NCBI GenBank assembly: GCA_028284185.1
Contig: JANQSG010000019.1
Coordinates: 97,292 to 161,291, forward strand
DNA length: 64,000 nt
DNA from: Kangiella sp.
Lineage (GTDB): Bacteria > Pseudomonadota > Gammaproteobacteria > Enterobacterales > Kangiellaceae
Direction of reading: 5' to 3'
Position 1 is the first letter of the stretch. Each line of letters begins with the position of its first letter. A program made the position numbers and the translations under genes. Under the pieces are notes generated by a model that worked only from the letters and a program-made list of their open reading frames with translations, was not told the DNA's origin and did no database searches. This document shows positions 42,470 through 52,395 of this stretch, in pieces.

Positions 42470-43717
42470 ATGAGCAATAAAGCTACTAACAAAAAAGTGA
42501 TAACACACGCACCTATGGAGCAGTTTGCTACGCTTAATGGCGAGTTAAGTGTTGCCGGTAAAACTATTAGCGAAATTGCGGCTATTGCTGGGCAAACGCC
42601 TTTTTACCTCTATTCGAAAGCCATCATTGACGAAAATATTAAGCGTCTGCGCCAACAGTTTCCACAAGTCAGCTTGCATTATGCGATTAAAGCCAATCCT
42701 ATGCCGCAACTGGTTTCTTACGTTGCCAATCAGATGGATGGCTTGGATGTTGCTTCAGGCAAAGAATTAAAAATTGCCTTAGCTTCGAGCATCAAAGCTA
42801 AAGACATCAGCTTTGCCGGCCCAGGGAAAAGTGAGCAAGAACTCGCCATGGCCATCGCCAGCGGTATTAGTATTAACATTGAATCGTTAACGGAGCTTGA
42901 GCGTATCCAGGAAATTGCGTCCAACGTTAATAAGACAGCCGCTATTGCCATTCGGATTAATCCCGACTTTGAATTGAAATCATCAGGCATGAAGATGGGC
43001 GGCGGTTCGCAACAGTTTGGAATTGATGTTGAGCAACTTGATCCTGTCTTTGAGCTATTACAAGATGATGCCTTGAGCCTTAAAGGATTGCATATTTTTA
43101 CCGGCTCACAAAACCTGAATCCCGATGCTATTATTGCCGCCCATGATAATATTTTTGCGCTGGTCAAACGCTTAAGAGAAAAATACCACTTCCAGATTGA
43201 TCACTTGAATATCGGTGGTGGCTTGGGCATTCCTTATTTCCCTGGTGATAAGCATTTGGAATTATCCCCTATTGCCGATAACTTAAATCGCTTATTCAAA
43301 GACTATGCTCAACTGGTCAATAGCTGTGAAATTATTTTAGAACTTGGTCGTTATATTGTGGGCAATGCCGGTCTTTATATTTGTCAGGTAACCGATAAAA
43401 AAATATCGCGCGACAAAACTTATCTGGTTTGTAATGGCGGTTTGCATCACCACTTAGCAGCTTCCGGAAACTTTGGACAAGTGATCCGTAAAAATTATCC
43501 AGTTGCCATAGCCAATAAAATGGATGCTTTAGAGAAAGAACTGGTTAATTTGGTAGGACCCTTATGTACCCCACTAGATATATTAGCCAGCAAGATGAAA
43601 CTTGCCAAAGCCGAAATTGGCGATTTGGTGGCGATTTATCAATCTGGAGCTTATGGCTTTAGTGCAAGCCCCAGAGACTTTTTAAGTCATCCTGAGCCCT
43701 TAGAATTATTATTATAA
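42470..43717 (+). CDS. PLP-dependent decarboxylase (LysA/ODC fold), exosortase-A-associated type
   Basis: A 415-residue alanine-racemase-fold decarboxylase. The PLP lysine is Lys74 in LHYAIKANPMPQL; HIFTGSQNL, IGGGLGIPYF (phosphate loop), ELGRYIVG and the CxxPLD-like GPLCTPLDILAS at the dimer active site are present. The family contains diaminopimelate and ornithine decarboxylases, but this branch travels with the ligase just upstream. Together they probably make and load a modified amine or amino-acid unit; the substrate is unknown. A GAGATT site precedes the next gene, plsB. Confidence 0.87.
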   Translation: MSNKATNKKVITHAPMEQFATLNGELSVAGKTISEIAAIAGQTPFYLYSKAIIDENIKRLRQQFPQVSLHYAIKANPMPQLVSYVANQMDGLDVASGKELKIALASSIKAKDISFAGPGKSEQELAMAIASGISINIESLTELERIQEIASNVNKTAAIAIRINPDFELKSSGMKMGGGSQQFGIDVEQLDPVFELLQDDALSLKGLHIFTGSQNLNPDAIIAAHDNIFALVKRLREKYHFQIDHLNIGGGLGIPYFPGDKHLELSPIADNLNRLFKDYAQLVNSCEIILELGRYIVGNAGLYICQVTDKKISRDKTYLVCNGGLHHHLAASGNFGQVIRKNYPVAIANKMDALEKELVNLVGPLCTPLDILASKMKLAKAEIGDLVAIYQSGAYGFSASPRDFLSHPEPLELLL

Positions 43718-43727
43718 GAGATTATTT

Positions 43728-46238
43728 ATGTCTATTGCCGATTCCATCAGCCGCTTTGCTTTATCTCTTTTTAAAGCGCCACTGCATTGGCTGGTGAAAG
43801 CACACCATGTGCCTAACGATCCCAAACAAGAACTTAACTTAAATAAGAACGATAAACTGATTTATGTTTTAAGGACTAAATCAATTTCTTCGATTGCCAT
43901 TTTAAAACGCCAAAGCAAAATGCTGGATTTACCTTTGGCTCATTATTATCATGATAATGAAGTACCTGACTCCGGTTCCTGCTTATTTATTAATAACAGA
44001 CCCAAATGGCTGAGTGACCGGCGCAAACTAACCGCTCACAAAACTGCTTTTAAACAACTACTCGAAGCGCAAAAACACAATCCTGAAGAAGATTACAAAT
44101 TGGTACCCGTTTCCATTTATTGGGGCAGAAACCCTGGCAAGGAAAAATCTTTCTTTCGCTACCTGATGTCCAATCTGGAAGAAACTGGTCGTTTGGGAAA
44201 GTTACTGATCATTCTATTTTTAGGTCGTCAGTGTTTTATTCAATACGGCAAGCCAATCCGGCTAAATTCAAATGCTATTGATCTGGAACAGGACCCGACC
44301 AAAACCGCACATAAACTTTCACGGATTTTGCGGGTTTATTTTAATCGCCATTGGGTTGCAGTAATGGGACCACGCAGCGAAAATCGCCGTGCTCTGATCA
44401 GCGGCATTGTTAATTCTTCACCAGTACAACAAGTGATTGTGGAAGAAGCGGCCCGCACTAATAAAAGCATGGCCAAGGTGCGTAAAGATGCTGAAAAATA
44501 CGTTAAAGAAATTGCTGCCAACTACAGCCCCCGAACCGTCAGGTTTTTGTCAAACTCTTTAACACGACTCTGGAATAAAATTTATTCGGGAATTGAAGTA
44601 AACAATATCAAACAGGTGCGTGAACTGGCCCAGGATCATGAATTGATTTATGTGCCTTGCCATCGCAGTCATACGGATTATTTGTTGCTGTCTTATCAGC
44701 TCTATCACGAAGGCCTGGCACCACCACATATTGCCGCTGGTATTAACCTGAATTTCTGGCCGATTGGACCGATTTTACGCAAAGGCGGCGCTTTTTTCCT
44801 ACGCAGAACCTTCAAAGGTAATAAAGTTTATACCGCCGTATTTAATGAATATTTGTATCGTTTGTTAAACAAAGGCACCCCGGTAGAATATTTTCAGGAA
44901 GGTGGTCGTAGCCGGACCGGTCGTTTGCTTTCACCCAAAACTGGCATGCTGGGCATGACGGTGCAAGGCATGTTGCGCGGTGTGCGCAAACCTATAATCT
45001 TTATTCCGGTATATATTGGCTATGAAAAAATGTTTGAAGGCAAAAGCTATGTGGGAGAACTGCGCGGTCAAGCCAAAAAGCAAGAATCCTTTGGCCAACT
45101 GCTTGGCGTTCGTAAAGCCCTTAAACGTTTTTATGGCAAGGTCTATTTAAACTTTGGCGAGCCACTCAGACTCACTGACTATTTAGATGAGCGGGTTGCT
45201 GACTGGCGCCAATATCAAAACAGCGAACAAAAACCTGATTGGCTGAATCAACAAATGCTGCACCTGGGTGATGAAATTAATCGCCGTATTAACGCTTGTG
45301 TCAGCATTAATAGCGTTTCCTTGGTTAGTATGGCTTTACTCGGAACGCCCAGGCAGGCTATGGATAAAGGCGAGTTGATTACTCAACTGGATGCACTGTT
45401 AGCCTTTGCCAAAGCAGCGCCTTATAGCCGTTATACCAACATTTGCGAAGAATCCGGTAAAGATCTGGTGGAAACCACAATTAAACTGGGCATGGCCTAT
45501 GAAACCAGCGACCCCGCAGGCAACGTCATTTCTATCGAAGGCGATGAACGGGTGCTATCGACTTATTACAGCAATAATATTTTGCACTTGTTTGCTATTC
45601 CTTCTCTAATTGCTTCACTATTTCAGCGGCATAATCATATTGCCAAAGAAAAGATTTTTGAATATATCGAAACCTTCTATCCTTTCTTGCAAAAAGAACT
45701 CTATATTCACTGGAATCGTGAAACCTTAAAGGATCGCGTCAATACCTTATTAAAAACCATGCTGGATCAGGGTTTGCTCAATATGGGCAGCAAAAATTAT
45801 TGTGTGCCCCATTCGGATACACCACAGTGGATCCGCTTGATGTCATTGGCCGAAGTGATTCAGCCTGCACTGCAACGTTACGCCATCAGCTTAACCTTAC
45901 TTGAGAGCATAGACGAAAACACCTCTATTCGTCGAGTAGAACTCGAGCAGGAGAGTCAAAAACTGGCGCAACGCATTTCTGCACTTTATGGCATCAACGC
46001 TCCAGAATTTTCTGATAAGAATTTGTTTAAAAACCAAATTAAGGTACTTAAAGAAGAAGGTTATATTCATCATAGAGAAGGATATGGCATTAAACCTACC
46101 GACAAATCTGATGAACTTTACCGAAAAATTTTGAATGTACTCAGCATTCCAGTGCAACAAGGCCTGCAGCTAGCGGCACGCAGCTTGAAAACGTCTAAAA
46201 CTGAAGTTAAAAAAGAGCCGCTTCAAGAAAACCAGTAG
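43728..46238 (+). CDS. plsB: Glycerol-3-phosphate 1-O-acyltransferase
   Basis: An 836-residue inner-membrane-associated enzyme that makes lysophosphatidic acid, the first step of phospholipid synthesis. Motif I is PCHRSHTDYLLL (His312), motif II is GGAFFLRRTFKGN, motif III is EYFQEGGRSRTGRLL and motif IV is IFIPVYIGYEK. Length is typical of E. coli PlsB (807). It follows the decarboxylase gene by ten bases. Its last 16 bp overlap the convergent ubiA gene. Confidence 0.97.
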   Translation: MSIADSISRFALSLFKAPLHWLVKAHHVPNDPKQELNLNKNDKLIYVLRTKSISSIAILKRQSKMLDLPLAHYYHDNEVPDSGSCLFINNRPKWLSDRRKLTAHKTAFKQLLEAQKHNPEEDYKLVPVSIYWGRNPGKEKSFFRYLMSNLEETGRLGKLLIILFLGRQCFIQYGKPIRLNSNAIDLEQDPTKTAHKLSRILRVYFNRHWVAVMGPRSENRRALISGIVNSSPVQQVIVEEAARTNKSMAKVRKDAEKYVKEIAANYSPRTVRFLSNSLTRLWNKIYSGIEVNNIKQVRELAQDHELIYVPCHRSHTDYLLLSYQLYHEGLAPPHIAAGINLNFWPIGPILRKGGAFFLRRTFKGNKVYTAVFNEYLYRLLNKGTPVEYFQEGGRSRTGRLLSPKTGMLGMTVQGMLRGVRKPIIFIPVYIGYEKMFEGKSYVGELRGQAKKQESFGQLLGVRKALKRFYGKVYLNFGEPLRLTDYLDERVADWRQYQNSEQKPDWLNQQMLHLGDEINRRINACVSINSVSLVSMALLGTPRQAMDKGELITQLDALLAFAKAAPYSRYTNICEESGKDLVETTIKLGMAYETSDPAGNVISIEGDERVLSTYYSNNILHLFAIPSLIASLFQRHNHIAKEKIFEYIETFYPFLQKELYIHWNRETLKDRVNTLLKTMLDQGLLNMGSKNYCVPHSDTPQWIRLMSLAEVIQPALQRYAISLTLLESIDENTSIRRVELEQESQKLAQRISALYGINAPEFSDKNLFKNQIKVLKEEGYIHHREGYGIKPTDKSDELYRKILNVLSIPVQQGLQLAARSLKTSKTEVKKEPLQENQ

Positions 46239-47083
46239 TGAGCGAATATACCGACAAAAATAGCCATGCCCACATAATTATTATTTAAAAAGGCTTTAAA
46301 ATATCGTTCAGGTTTTCGGCTGCGACACAAATAAAGTTGCACCGCACTGATCGCCAAAGCAAGCGTCCAACCAATATAATAATATAGACCCAGTTCTAAC
46401 TGCCGGCCCAATAAAAACATTCCAGTTAAAAATAAACCTTGTATTGCAGTAACTAGAACCAGATCCGCTTCACCAAATAAGATAGCGGTGGATTTTAAGC
46501 CCAATTTTATATCATCATCCCGATCCACCATGCCGTATAAAGTATCGTAGGCCAGAACCCATAGCAGAGTAGAAACATAAATCATCCAGCTGATCAAAGG
46601 CACCTGATTTTGCACTGCAGCAAATGCCATTGGGATAGCCCAGGCAAAAGCAGCACCTAGTACCATTTGCGGGAAATAAGTATAGCGCTTCATAAAAGGA
46701 TAAAAGGAAGCTAATAATGCTGCAATAAAGCTCAGTTTAATGGTTAAACTATTAAGCGTTAACACCAGGCCAAAAGCGATTGTTATTAATACAAAAAATA
46801 AAATTAAAGCACTTTTACTACTAATTTTGTTTTGCGCCAATGGCCTTTGTTTGGTTCTCTTCACGTGTGCATCAAAATCCCTGTCAGCATAATCATTAAT
46901 AATACAACCCGCTGAACGCATAATAATCACGCCCAATACAAAAACCAATAGCGTCCAATGTTCAGGCATCCCCTCTGCCGCAATCCACAAAGCCCATAAG
47001 GTTGGCCATAGCAACAGTAAAATGCCAATAGGCTTATCAAAACGCATCAACTGCGCGTAATATTTTAAATTTGAAATTTTCAT
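46223..47083 (-). CDS. ubiA: 4-hydroxybenzoate polyprenyltransferase
   Basis: A 286-residue inner-membrane protein with about eight helices that attaches the polyprenyl chain to 4-hydroxybenzoate in ubiquinone synthesis. The two Asp-rich motifs are INDYADRDFD (62-71) and DTLYGMVDRDDD (179-190), which bind the magnesium-pyrophosphate. It overlaps ubiC by one base. Confidence 0.97.
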   Translation of the reverse strand: MKISNLKYYAQLMRFDKPIGILLLLWPTLWALWIAAEGMPEHWTLLVFVLGVIIMRSAGCIINDYADRDFDAHVKRTKQRPLAQNKISSKSALILFFVLITIAFGLVLTLNSLTIKLSFIAALLASFYPFMKRYTYFPQMVLGAAFAWAIPMAFAAVQNQVPLISWMIYVSTLLWVLAYDTLYGMVDRDDDIKLGLKSTAILFGEADLVLVTAIQGLFLTGMFLLGRQLELGLYYYIGWTLALAISAVQLYLCRSRKPERYFKAFLNNNYVGMAIFVGIFAHYWFS

Positions 47084-47643
47084 TATTTATATAAGGGTGA
47101 TGCCGGTAGAAAAACCTCTGATACCAATAAAGATAAATTTTCTGCTTGTTTATTTTGCCATAAAGAGCGCCTTGCCCATAGAAAATCCACACCATCCAAT
47201 GCTATATGCTTTCCTGAGCTTTGAGACAAACGGTGCCTCGGCTTTAGCTGCCTGACTTGTAAAAACTGTCGATGCAAATCCTCATTGGAAAATAAAATAC
47301 TACCCAAAGGTTTATTACCGAGCGACTGAAGCAGAGGCGCCGCCATTTGCGGCACAATGGTTCTAGCAAAAACCCAAGGCGCTTCAGAACCATAAAGCAA
47401 CACCTCGCGAATCATGGCTGATTCATCACTAGCCAAGCCTAAAGCCTTGCTTTCACTAAATTCCGGAACAGCCTGCGTTTCTTGCAAAACCTTTAATTGA
47501 ATGCTTTGCTGAATGGTCACCTGCAGTTTTTCCGTTAAAGAGCCAAACTCCAACAACCATTCAGCAACCGAATAAGGAAGCTCCTTAATCAAATTATCTG
47601 TTGCTGCTTGCCAATTGTCCCAATTAGTTGTCTTTTTGTTCAA
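47083..47643 (-). CDS. ubiC: Chorismate lyase
   Basis: A 186-residue soluble enzyme releasing pyruvate from chorismate to give 4-hydroxybenzoate for UbiA. Family marks are ESAMIREVLLYGSEAPWVFARTIVP and PLGSILFSNEDLHR, then ARRSLW near the end (conserved Arg for product binding). The gene lies directly upstream of ubiA as in E. coli. Confidence 0.93.
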   Translation of the reverse strand: MNKKTTNWDNWQAATDNLIKELPYSVAEWLLEFGSLTEKLQVTIQQSIQLKVLQETQAVPEFSESKALGLASDESAMIREVLLYGSEAPWVFARTIVPQMAAPLLQSLGNKPLGSILFSNEDLHRQFLQVRQLKPRHRLSQSSGKHIALDGVDFLWARRSLWQNKQAENLSLLVSEVFLPASPLYK

Positions 47644-47723
47644 GTTGTGACCTTTTCGACTTTGAAATTTACGAGGCTTGATATATCGTGACTAAATCAT
47701 ACAAAATTTATATTGAGTATCCT

Positions 47724-47966
47724 ATGAGTTTAGCGGTTGTAGCAACTTTTCCAAATACCATGTTGGCATATATAGCCAAAGGCTTGCTTGAAACCAATGG
47801 TATTACCGCCACCATATTGCATGAGCAATTTCACTCAACTTACTCTTTTGCCTTAGGAGAAATCCCCTTAATGGTTGCAGAAGAATCCGTCGAGACTGCT
47901 TATCAGCTACTTAATCAATCTTTTGACTATCAAGAGTCTGACTTGAATCCGGCTTCCACCGGTTGA
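47724..47966 (+). CDS. DUF2007-type small protein
   Basis: An 80-residue protein (MSLAVVATFPNTMLAYIAKGLL...) matching the DUF2007 'putative signal transducing' fold: a short beta-alpha-beta unit beginning VATFPN and containing LETNGITATI. A GTG at 47688 would add 12 residues; ATG 47724 fits family starts better, though its ribosome site is weak. It is divergent from ubiC and its last 37 bp overlap the end of glpE on the other strand. Function unknown. Confidence 0.75.
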   Translation: MSLAVVATFPNTMLAYIAKGLLETNGITATILHEQFHSTYSFALGEIPLMVAEESVETAYQLLNQSFDYQESDLNPASTG

Positions 47967-48259
47967 GACAACTTCCAGACTTCAAAACCACCATCCATAC
48001 TGTAAACTTCGCTAAAACCCTGTGCTGAAAAATATTGCGCCGCTGGCTGGCTGCTATGACCATGATAGCAAACCACAATTAAAGGCTCTTGTTTTGAGGT
48101 TGACTCCATAAAATCAGCCACATTCTGATTATTAATATTTTGTGCATCCGGCATATGCCCCGCAGCAAAAGATTGGGGATCACGAATATCAACAATTGAT
48201 ACTTTCTGTTGCTCAATCAATTTTGCGGTATCAAGGATATTTATGCGTTTAAACGACAT
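47930..48259 (-). CDS. glpE: Thiosulfate sulfurtransferase GlpE
   Basis: A 109-residue single-domain rhodanese. It has IVDIRDPQSFAAGHMPDA, nucleophile Cys64 in VVCYHGHSSQPAAQYF and YSMDGGFEVW. This closely parallels E. coli GlpE, which moves sulfur from thiosulfate to cyanide or thiols in the cytoplasm. It overlaps the glpG stop by eleven bases and forms a glpG-glpE pair as in E. coli, but without glpR or glpD here. Confidence 0.93.
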   Translation of the reverse strand: MSFKRINILDTAKLIEQQKVSIVDIRDPQSFAAGHMPDAQNINNQNVADFMESTSKQEPLIVVCYHGHSSQPAAQYFSAQGFSEVYSMDGGFEVWKLSQPVEAGFKSDS

Positions 48260-48884
48260 GCAATTTTCTTTTCTTCGCGGTTACATAACCGATAATGGCA
48301 CCAATAATTAAACCACCTAAATGTGCAGCATTGGCAATAGGCCCAAGCAAACCGGTAAATCCAAGCACTAACCAAATCAACATAAACTGCATGATGGCAT
48401 TATTAAGCTGTATCGGGAAAGCTGGCTCAAAATGCTTTCTGACAAATAAGAAACCGAGCAGGCCATAAACGACACCAGACATGCCACCAAACACCCGATA
48501 ATCTGCAAAAACTTCACCATACATCAGCAGATTTGTCACATATTGAATGACATTTGCACCGATACCGATGACTAAAATTAATACTATCAAAAATTTAGGT
48601 GAAAGCCTTTTTTCAATCGAACCGCCTAAATCCCAAAGCCACATCATATTAAATAGCAGGTGGATCGGCAGACCACCAATTTTAAAGTGAATAAAGGCAG
48701 GGGTTAATAACCGCCAGATTTCACCGTTAAGAATTTTATCTTTATTAAAGGTCAGCAAATGAGTCAACGAATCTTGTTGGGTGCTACCTTGATTGGTGAC
48801 CAAATAAATCAGGATACACAATACAACAGTACCAATGGTAACTTTGCCTGCCCGATTAAAAAATTGTTGCCAATCAAATGCCAT
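48249..48884 (-). CDS. glpG: Rhomboid intramembrane serine protease (GlpG-like)
   Basis: A 211-residue membrane protease with six hydrophobic helices. The catalytic dyad is Ser136 (GGMSGVVYG) and His188 (ANAAHLGG); HLLFNMMWLW (His75, Asn79) forms the oxyanion region. It lacks the ~85-residue cytoplasmic domain of E. coli GlpG. Substrates unknown. Upstream of glpE and downstream of the GNAT gene by one base. Confidence 0.92.
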   Translation of the reverse strand: MAFDWQQFFNRAGKVTIGTVVLCILIYLVTNQGSTQQDSLTHLLTFNKDKILNGEIWRLLTPAFIHFKIGGLPIHLLFNMMWLWDLGGSIEKRLSPKFLIVLILVIGIGANVIQYVTNLLMYGEVFADYRVFGGMSGVVYGLLGFLFVRKHFEPAFPIQLNNAIMQFMLIWLVLGFTGLLGPIANAAHLGGLIIGAIIGYVTAKKRKLHVV

Positions 48885-48885
48885 C

Positions 48886-49323
48886 TTATTTTTTACGCAC
48901 CATTTTTATATGCTCAATTCCATCCTCTAAATAAATTTCCGAAGCTACCTCGAAGCCAAAATCATGATAGAAATCACGCAGATAGGCTTGCGCCGAGATA
49001 GTAATTTTTTTATGAAACTTCTGATCGCAAAATTCAATCGCTTGCTGCATTAACTGACGACCAAAACCACTACCACGAATTGAATCGCAACAACAAACTC
49101 GACCAATAGAAGCATCGCCTTGATATTGCTCTAAAGCTTCGAATAACCTTATATAACCAACCAGTTTTAAATCTTGATAAGCCAGCAAATGATATGCCTG
49201 CTGATCCAAACCATCCAGATCCTGATAGGGACAATCCTGTTCGACTGAAAATACCGCAAGCCGCAGCTGAATAATGTCATACAGCTCCTGTTTTGATAGC
49301 TCTTGCCATTTTCTCCAGTACAA
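48886..49323 (-). CDS. GNAT acetyltransferase, ElaA-like
   Basis: A 145-residue N-acetyltransferase. The N terminus LSKQELYDIIQLRLAVFSVEQDCPYQDLDGLDQQAYHLL is the ElaA signature; IGRVCCCDSIRGSGFGRQLM is the acetyl-CoA loop (R/QxxGxG/A). A run of three cysteines in that loop is unusual. Substrate unknown. Possibly in one transcript with glpG-glpE. Confidence 0.87.
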   Translation of the reverse strand: MYWRKWQELSKQELYDIIQLRLAVFSVEQDCPYQDLDGLDQQAYHLLAYQDLKLVGYIRLFEALEQYQGDASIGRVCCCDSIRGSGFGRQLMQQAIEFCDQKFHKKITISAQAYLRDFYHDFGFEVASEIYLEDGIEHIKMVRKK

Positions 49324-49346
49324 TTTTAAATCCCTTTATTCAATGA

Positions 49347-50372
49347 TTAATCCCAACTTAAAACCACTTTACCCGACTGACCACTGGCCATGATTTCAAA
49401 GCCTTGCTTAAAATCATCAACCTCAAAACGGTGCGTGATGATTGGCGAAATGTCTAAGCCTGACTGCAACATGGCGATCATTTTGTACCAGGTTTCATAC
49501 ATTTCACGACCATAAATTCCTTTTAAAATTAACCCCTTAAAAATAATTTGATTCCAGTCAATTGCCATATCATTAGCTGGAATTCCCAACATGGCAATTT
49601 TACCGCCATGATTCATGGTCTTTAACATAGACTGAAAAGCTACTGGAACCCCTGACATTTCAAGACCCACATCAAAGCCTTCTTTCATACCGATTTCGGC
49701 CATTACATCCTCAAGCTTTTCCTGACTTACGTTAACAGTACGAGTAGCACCCATTTTTTTGGCCAGAGCCAATCGATAATCATTAATATCAGTAATGACT
49801 ATATGACGCGCACCCACATGCCTGGCAATTGCCACCGCCATAATACCAATAGGGCCAGCACCGGTGATCAATACATCTTCACCCACCAGATCAAAGGATA
49901 AAGCGGTATGAGCAGCATTACCAAAAGGGTCAAGGATGGAGGCCAGCTCATCAGAAATATCATCCGGAATCTTATAAGCATTTTCAGCAGGAATCACCAA
50001 ATAGTCACCAAAAGCCCCTGGGCGATCCACACCAACACCAACCGTATTACGGCATAAATGGCGGCGCCCAGCACGACAATTACGACAAAAGCCACAGGTA
50101 ATATGACCTTCACCAGATACCCGGTCACCAACCTTAAAACTGCTTACTTCCTGGCCAATTTCCTCAATGATTCCTACGTACTCATGGCCTACTGTCATAG
50201 GTACCGGAATGGTATTTTGTGCCCATTCATCCCAATGATAAATGTGCATATCAGTACCGCAAATGGCGGTTTTTTTAATTTTGATTAACACATCATTATG
50301 ACCTAACTGCGGTTTAGGCTGATCGACCATCCAAATGCCTTTTTCGGCTTTGGCTTTGCTTAAGGTTTTCAT
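49347..50372 (-). CDS. tdh: L-threonine 3-dehydrogenase
   Basis: A 341-residue zinc-dependent NAD enzyme oxidising threonine to 2-amino-3-ketobutyrate. Catalytic-zinc Cys38 (AICGTD), VGHEYVGII, the structural-zinc set [15 protein letters not shown] and the GAGPIG dinucleotide motif are all intact. Downstream of kbl by 22 bp, the standard kbl-tdh operon of threonine catabolism. Confidence 0.97.
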   Translation of the reverse strand: MKTLSKAKAEKGIWMVDQPKPQLGHNDVLIKIKKTAICGTDMHIYHWDEWAQNTIPVPMTVGHEYVGIIEEIGQEVSSFKVGDRVSGEGHITCGFCRNCRAGRRHLCRNTVGVGVDRPGAFGDYLVIPAENAYKIPDDISDELASILDPFGNAAHTALSFDLVGEDVLITGAGPIGIMAVAIARHVGARHIVITDINDYRLALAKKMGATRTVNVSQEKLEDVMAEIGMKEGFDVGLEMSGVPVAFQSMLKTMNHGGKIAMLGIPANDMAIDWNQIIFKGLILKGIYGREMYETWYKMIAMLQSGLDISPIITHRFEVDDFKQGFEIMASGQSGKVVLSWD

Positions 50373-50394
50373 CTGTTTAACTCCTTAAGAGACT

Positions 50395-51591
50395 CTAAAT
50401 AATCACACCCAACTCACGCCCCACTTTTTCAAAGGCAGCTACTGCGCGATCAATATGCTCTTTATCGTGTGCCGCCGACATTTGGGTACGAATTCTGGCC
50501 TGGCCTTTTGGTACCACCGGAAAAGAAAAGCCGACCACATAAATACCTTCTTCCAGCATTTTATCGGCAAACCTGGAAGCCAACGAAGCATCGCCTAACA
50601 TCACCGGAATAATCGGATGTTCACCAGGTACCAACTCAAAACCTAATGCCGTCATTTTTTCGCGGAAATACTCGCTGTTGCTACGTAATTTTTGCCGTAA
50701 ATCATCACTGGCCTCTAGCATATCCAAGACTTTCAAGCTGGCCGAAGCTATTACTGGTGCCAAGGTATTGGAAAATAAATACGGGCGAGAGCGCTGACGC
50801 AACCATTCCACAATTTCTTTACTGGCAGAAGTATAACCACCAGAAGCACCACCCAAAGCTTTACCTAAGGTTCCAGTGATAATATCCACACGCCCCATCA
50901 CATCGCAAAATTCGTGCGAACCTTTACCTTTTTCACCAATAAAACCTACCGCATGAGAATCATCCACCATCACTAAGGCATTATATTTATCGGCTAAATC
51001 ACACACAGATTTCAGATCGGCAATAATGCCGTCCATCGAAAAAACACCGTCAGTCACGATCAATTTATAACGCGCTCCATCAGCATCAGCTTGTTGTAAT
51101 TGTTTTTCCAATTCCGCCATATCGTTATTGGCATAGCGATAACGCTTGGCCTTACATAACCGCACCCCATCAATAATTGAAGCATGGTTTAAAGCATCCG
51201 AAATTACCGCATCCTCAGCCGTCAATAATGTTTCAAACAAACCGCCATTAGCATCGAAGCAAGAGGAATACAAAATGGTATCTTCCATGCCCAGGAAGTT
51301 ACTAATACGGTACTCAAGCTCTTTATGTACTGTTTGAGTACCGCAGATAAAACGCACCGATGCCATACCGTAACCAAACTCGTCTAAAGCTTTCTGGCCA
51401 GCCTCAATCAATTCTGGTGCATTAGCTAAGCCTAAGTAGTTATTGGCACAAAAATTTAACACGTCCTGACCGCTGGTAACGTGAATATCTGCTGCCTGCT
51501 GTGAATCAATCACTCGCTCGGATTTATAAAGACCAGCTTCTTTGACTTCATCGATTTGAGATTGGATATGGGCATTAAAATTTGGATTCAT
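50395..51591 (-). CDS. kbl: 2-amino-3-ketobutyrate coenzyme A ligase
   Basis: A 398-residue PLP enzyme that splits 2-amino-3-ketobutyrate with CoA into glycine and acetyl-CoA. It has [30 protein letters not shown] and the PLP lysine in [10 protein letters not shown]. First gene of the kbl-tdh pair; the 93-bp region upstream probably holds the promoter. Confidence 0.97.
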   Translation of the reverse strand: MNPNFNAHIQSQIDEVKEAGLYKSERVIDSQQAADIHVTSGQDVLNFCANNYLGLANAPELIEAGQKALDEFGYGMASVRFICGTQTVHKELEYRISNFLGMEDTILYSSCFDANGGLFETLLTAEDAVISDALNHASIIDGVRLCKAKRYRYANNDMAELEKQLQQADADGARYKLIVTDGVFSMDGIIADLKSVCDLADKYNALVMVDDSHAVGFIGEKGKGSHEFCDVMGRVDIITGTLGKALGGASGGYTSASKEIVEWLRQRSRPYLFSNTLAPVIASASLKVLDMLEASDDLRQKLRSNSEYFREKMTALGFELVPGEHPIIPVMLGDASLASRFADKMLEEGIYVVGFSFPVVPKGQARIRTQMSAAHDKEHIDRAVAAFEKVGRELGVII

Positions 51592-51684
51592 ACGTTGGTG
51601 CCTTTTGAATTAAATCAGCAATAAAATTGCCTGTTATTCTAGCATCAAATAACATCAAATATTAGTTTAAAGATTAGACTTCGG

Positions 51685-52338
51685 CTAAGCCTTTGTCTTG
51701 ACCATCATTAAATATTGAGAAACCAATACCGCCAAAATAGCACCTATAACGGTTGCAATGAGATAAAGCCATAAGTGCTCTAAATTGCCAGAAACCACTG
51801 CTGGTGCAATAGAACGTGCCGGATTCATCGAAGCATTAGTAACAGGGCCTGCAAACATAGCTGCAAGACCAACGGTAGTACCAATCGCAGCACCAGCCAT
51901 TAGACCTTTTTCTTTAGCACCAAAAGCCACCTGCATAATTACAAACATCAGGATAAAAGTCAGAATTAATTCAATAACTAAGGCTTTTTCAGCGGTTACG
52001 GTCGGAATGGTCGCACCTAAGGTTTGATGTTGTGGAAATAACCAAGCCAAAATCAATGAAGCGCTAAAAGCGCCAGCTAATTGGCTTATAATATAAGGTG
52101 TAGCTTCCTTAACTGGAAAACGTTTAGCCACAACAAAACCTATGGTCACTGCTGGGTTAAGATGAGCCCCTGAAATATCACCAATAGAATAAATCACTGC
52201 TGCAACAATCATGCCCCAGGTTAAGGCCACCCCCACATGAGTAATAGCACCACCCGATACATCATTAATGATCATGGCACCGGTACCCGCAAAGATCAGC
52301 ATAAAGGTGCCAAGATATTCAGCAATATAGTTGCGCAT
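51685..52338 (-). CDS. Aquaporin/MIP-family channel
   Basis: A 217-residue channel with six membrane helices and both NPA boxes: HLNPAVT (Asn61-Ala63) and SMNPARS (Asn172-Ala174, followed by the selectivity Arg175). It carries water or small solutes across the inner membrane. The residues around the second NPA do not settle whether it is a water-only or a glycerol-type channel. Alone in orientation with a short spacer to the PH-domain genes. Confidence 0.9.
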   Translation of the reverse strand: MRNYIAEYLGTFMLIFAGTGAMIINDVSGGAITHVGVALTWGMIVAAVIYSIGDISGAHLNPAVTIGFVVAKRFPVKEATPYIISQLAGAFSASLILAWLFPQHQTLGATIPTVTAEKALVIELILTFILMFVIMQVAFGAKEKGLMAGAAIGTTVGLAAMFAGPVTNASMNPARSIAPAVVSGNLEHLWLYLIATVIGAILAVLVSQYLMMVKTKA

Positions 52339-52395
52339 TTTGGATAAATCGCTTTTAAAATTTAGAGCAAGTGTGCCAGATTTTAATCTATTGCT

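Noticed and set aside
42730..43167. 145-codon frame antisense to the PLP decarboxylase gene
   Set aside because: Covers conserved enzyme motifs on the other strand; Ser/Ile-rich shadow without a ribosome site.
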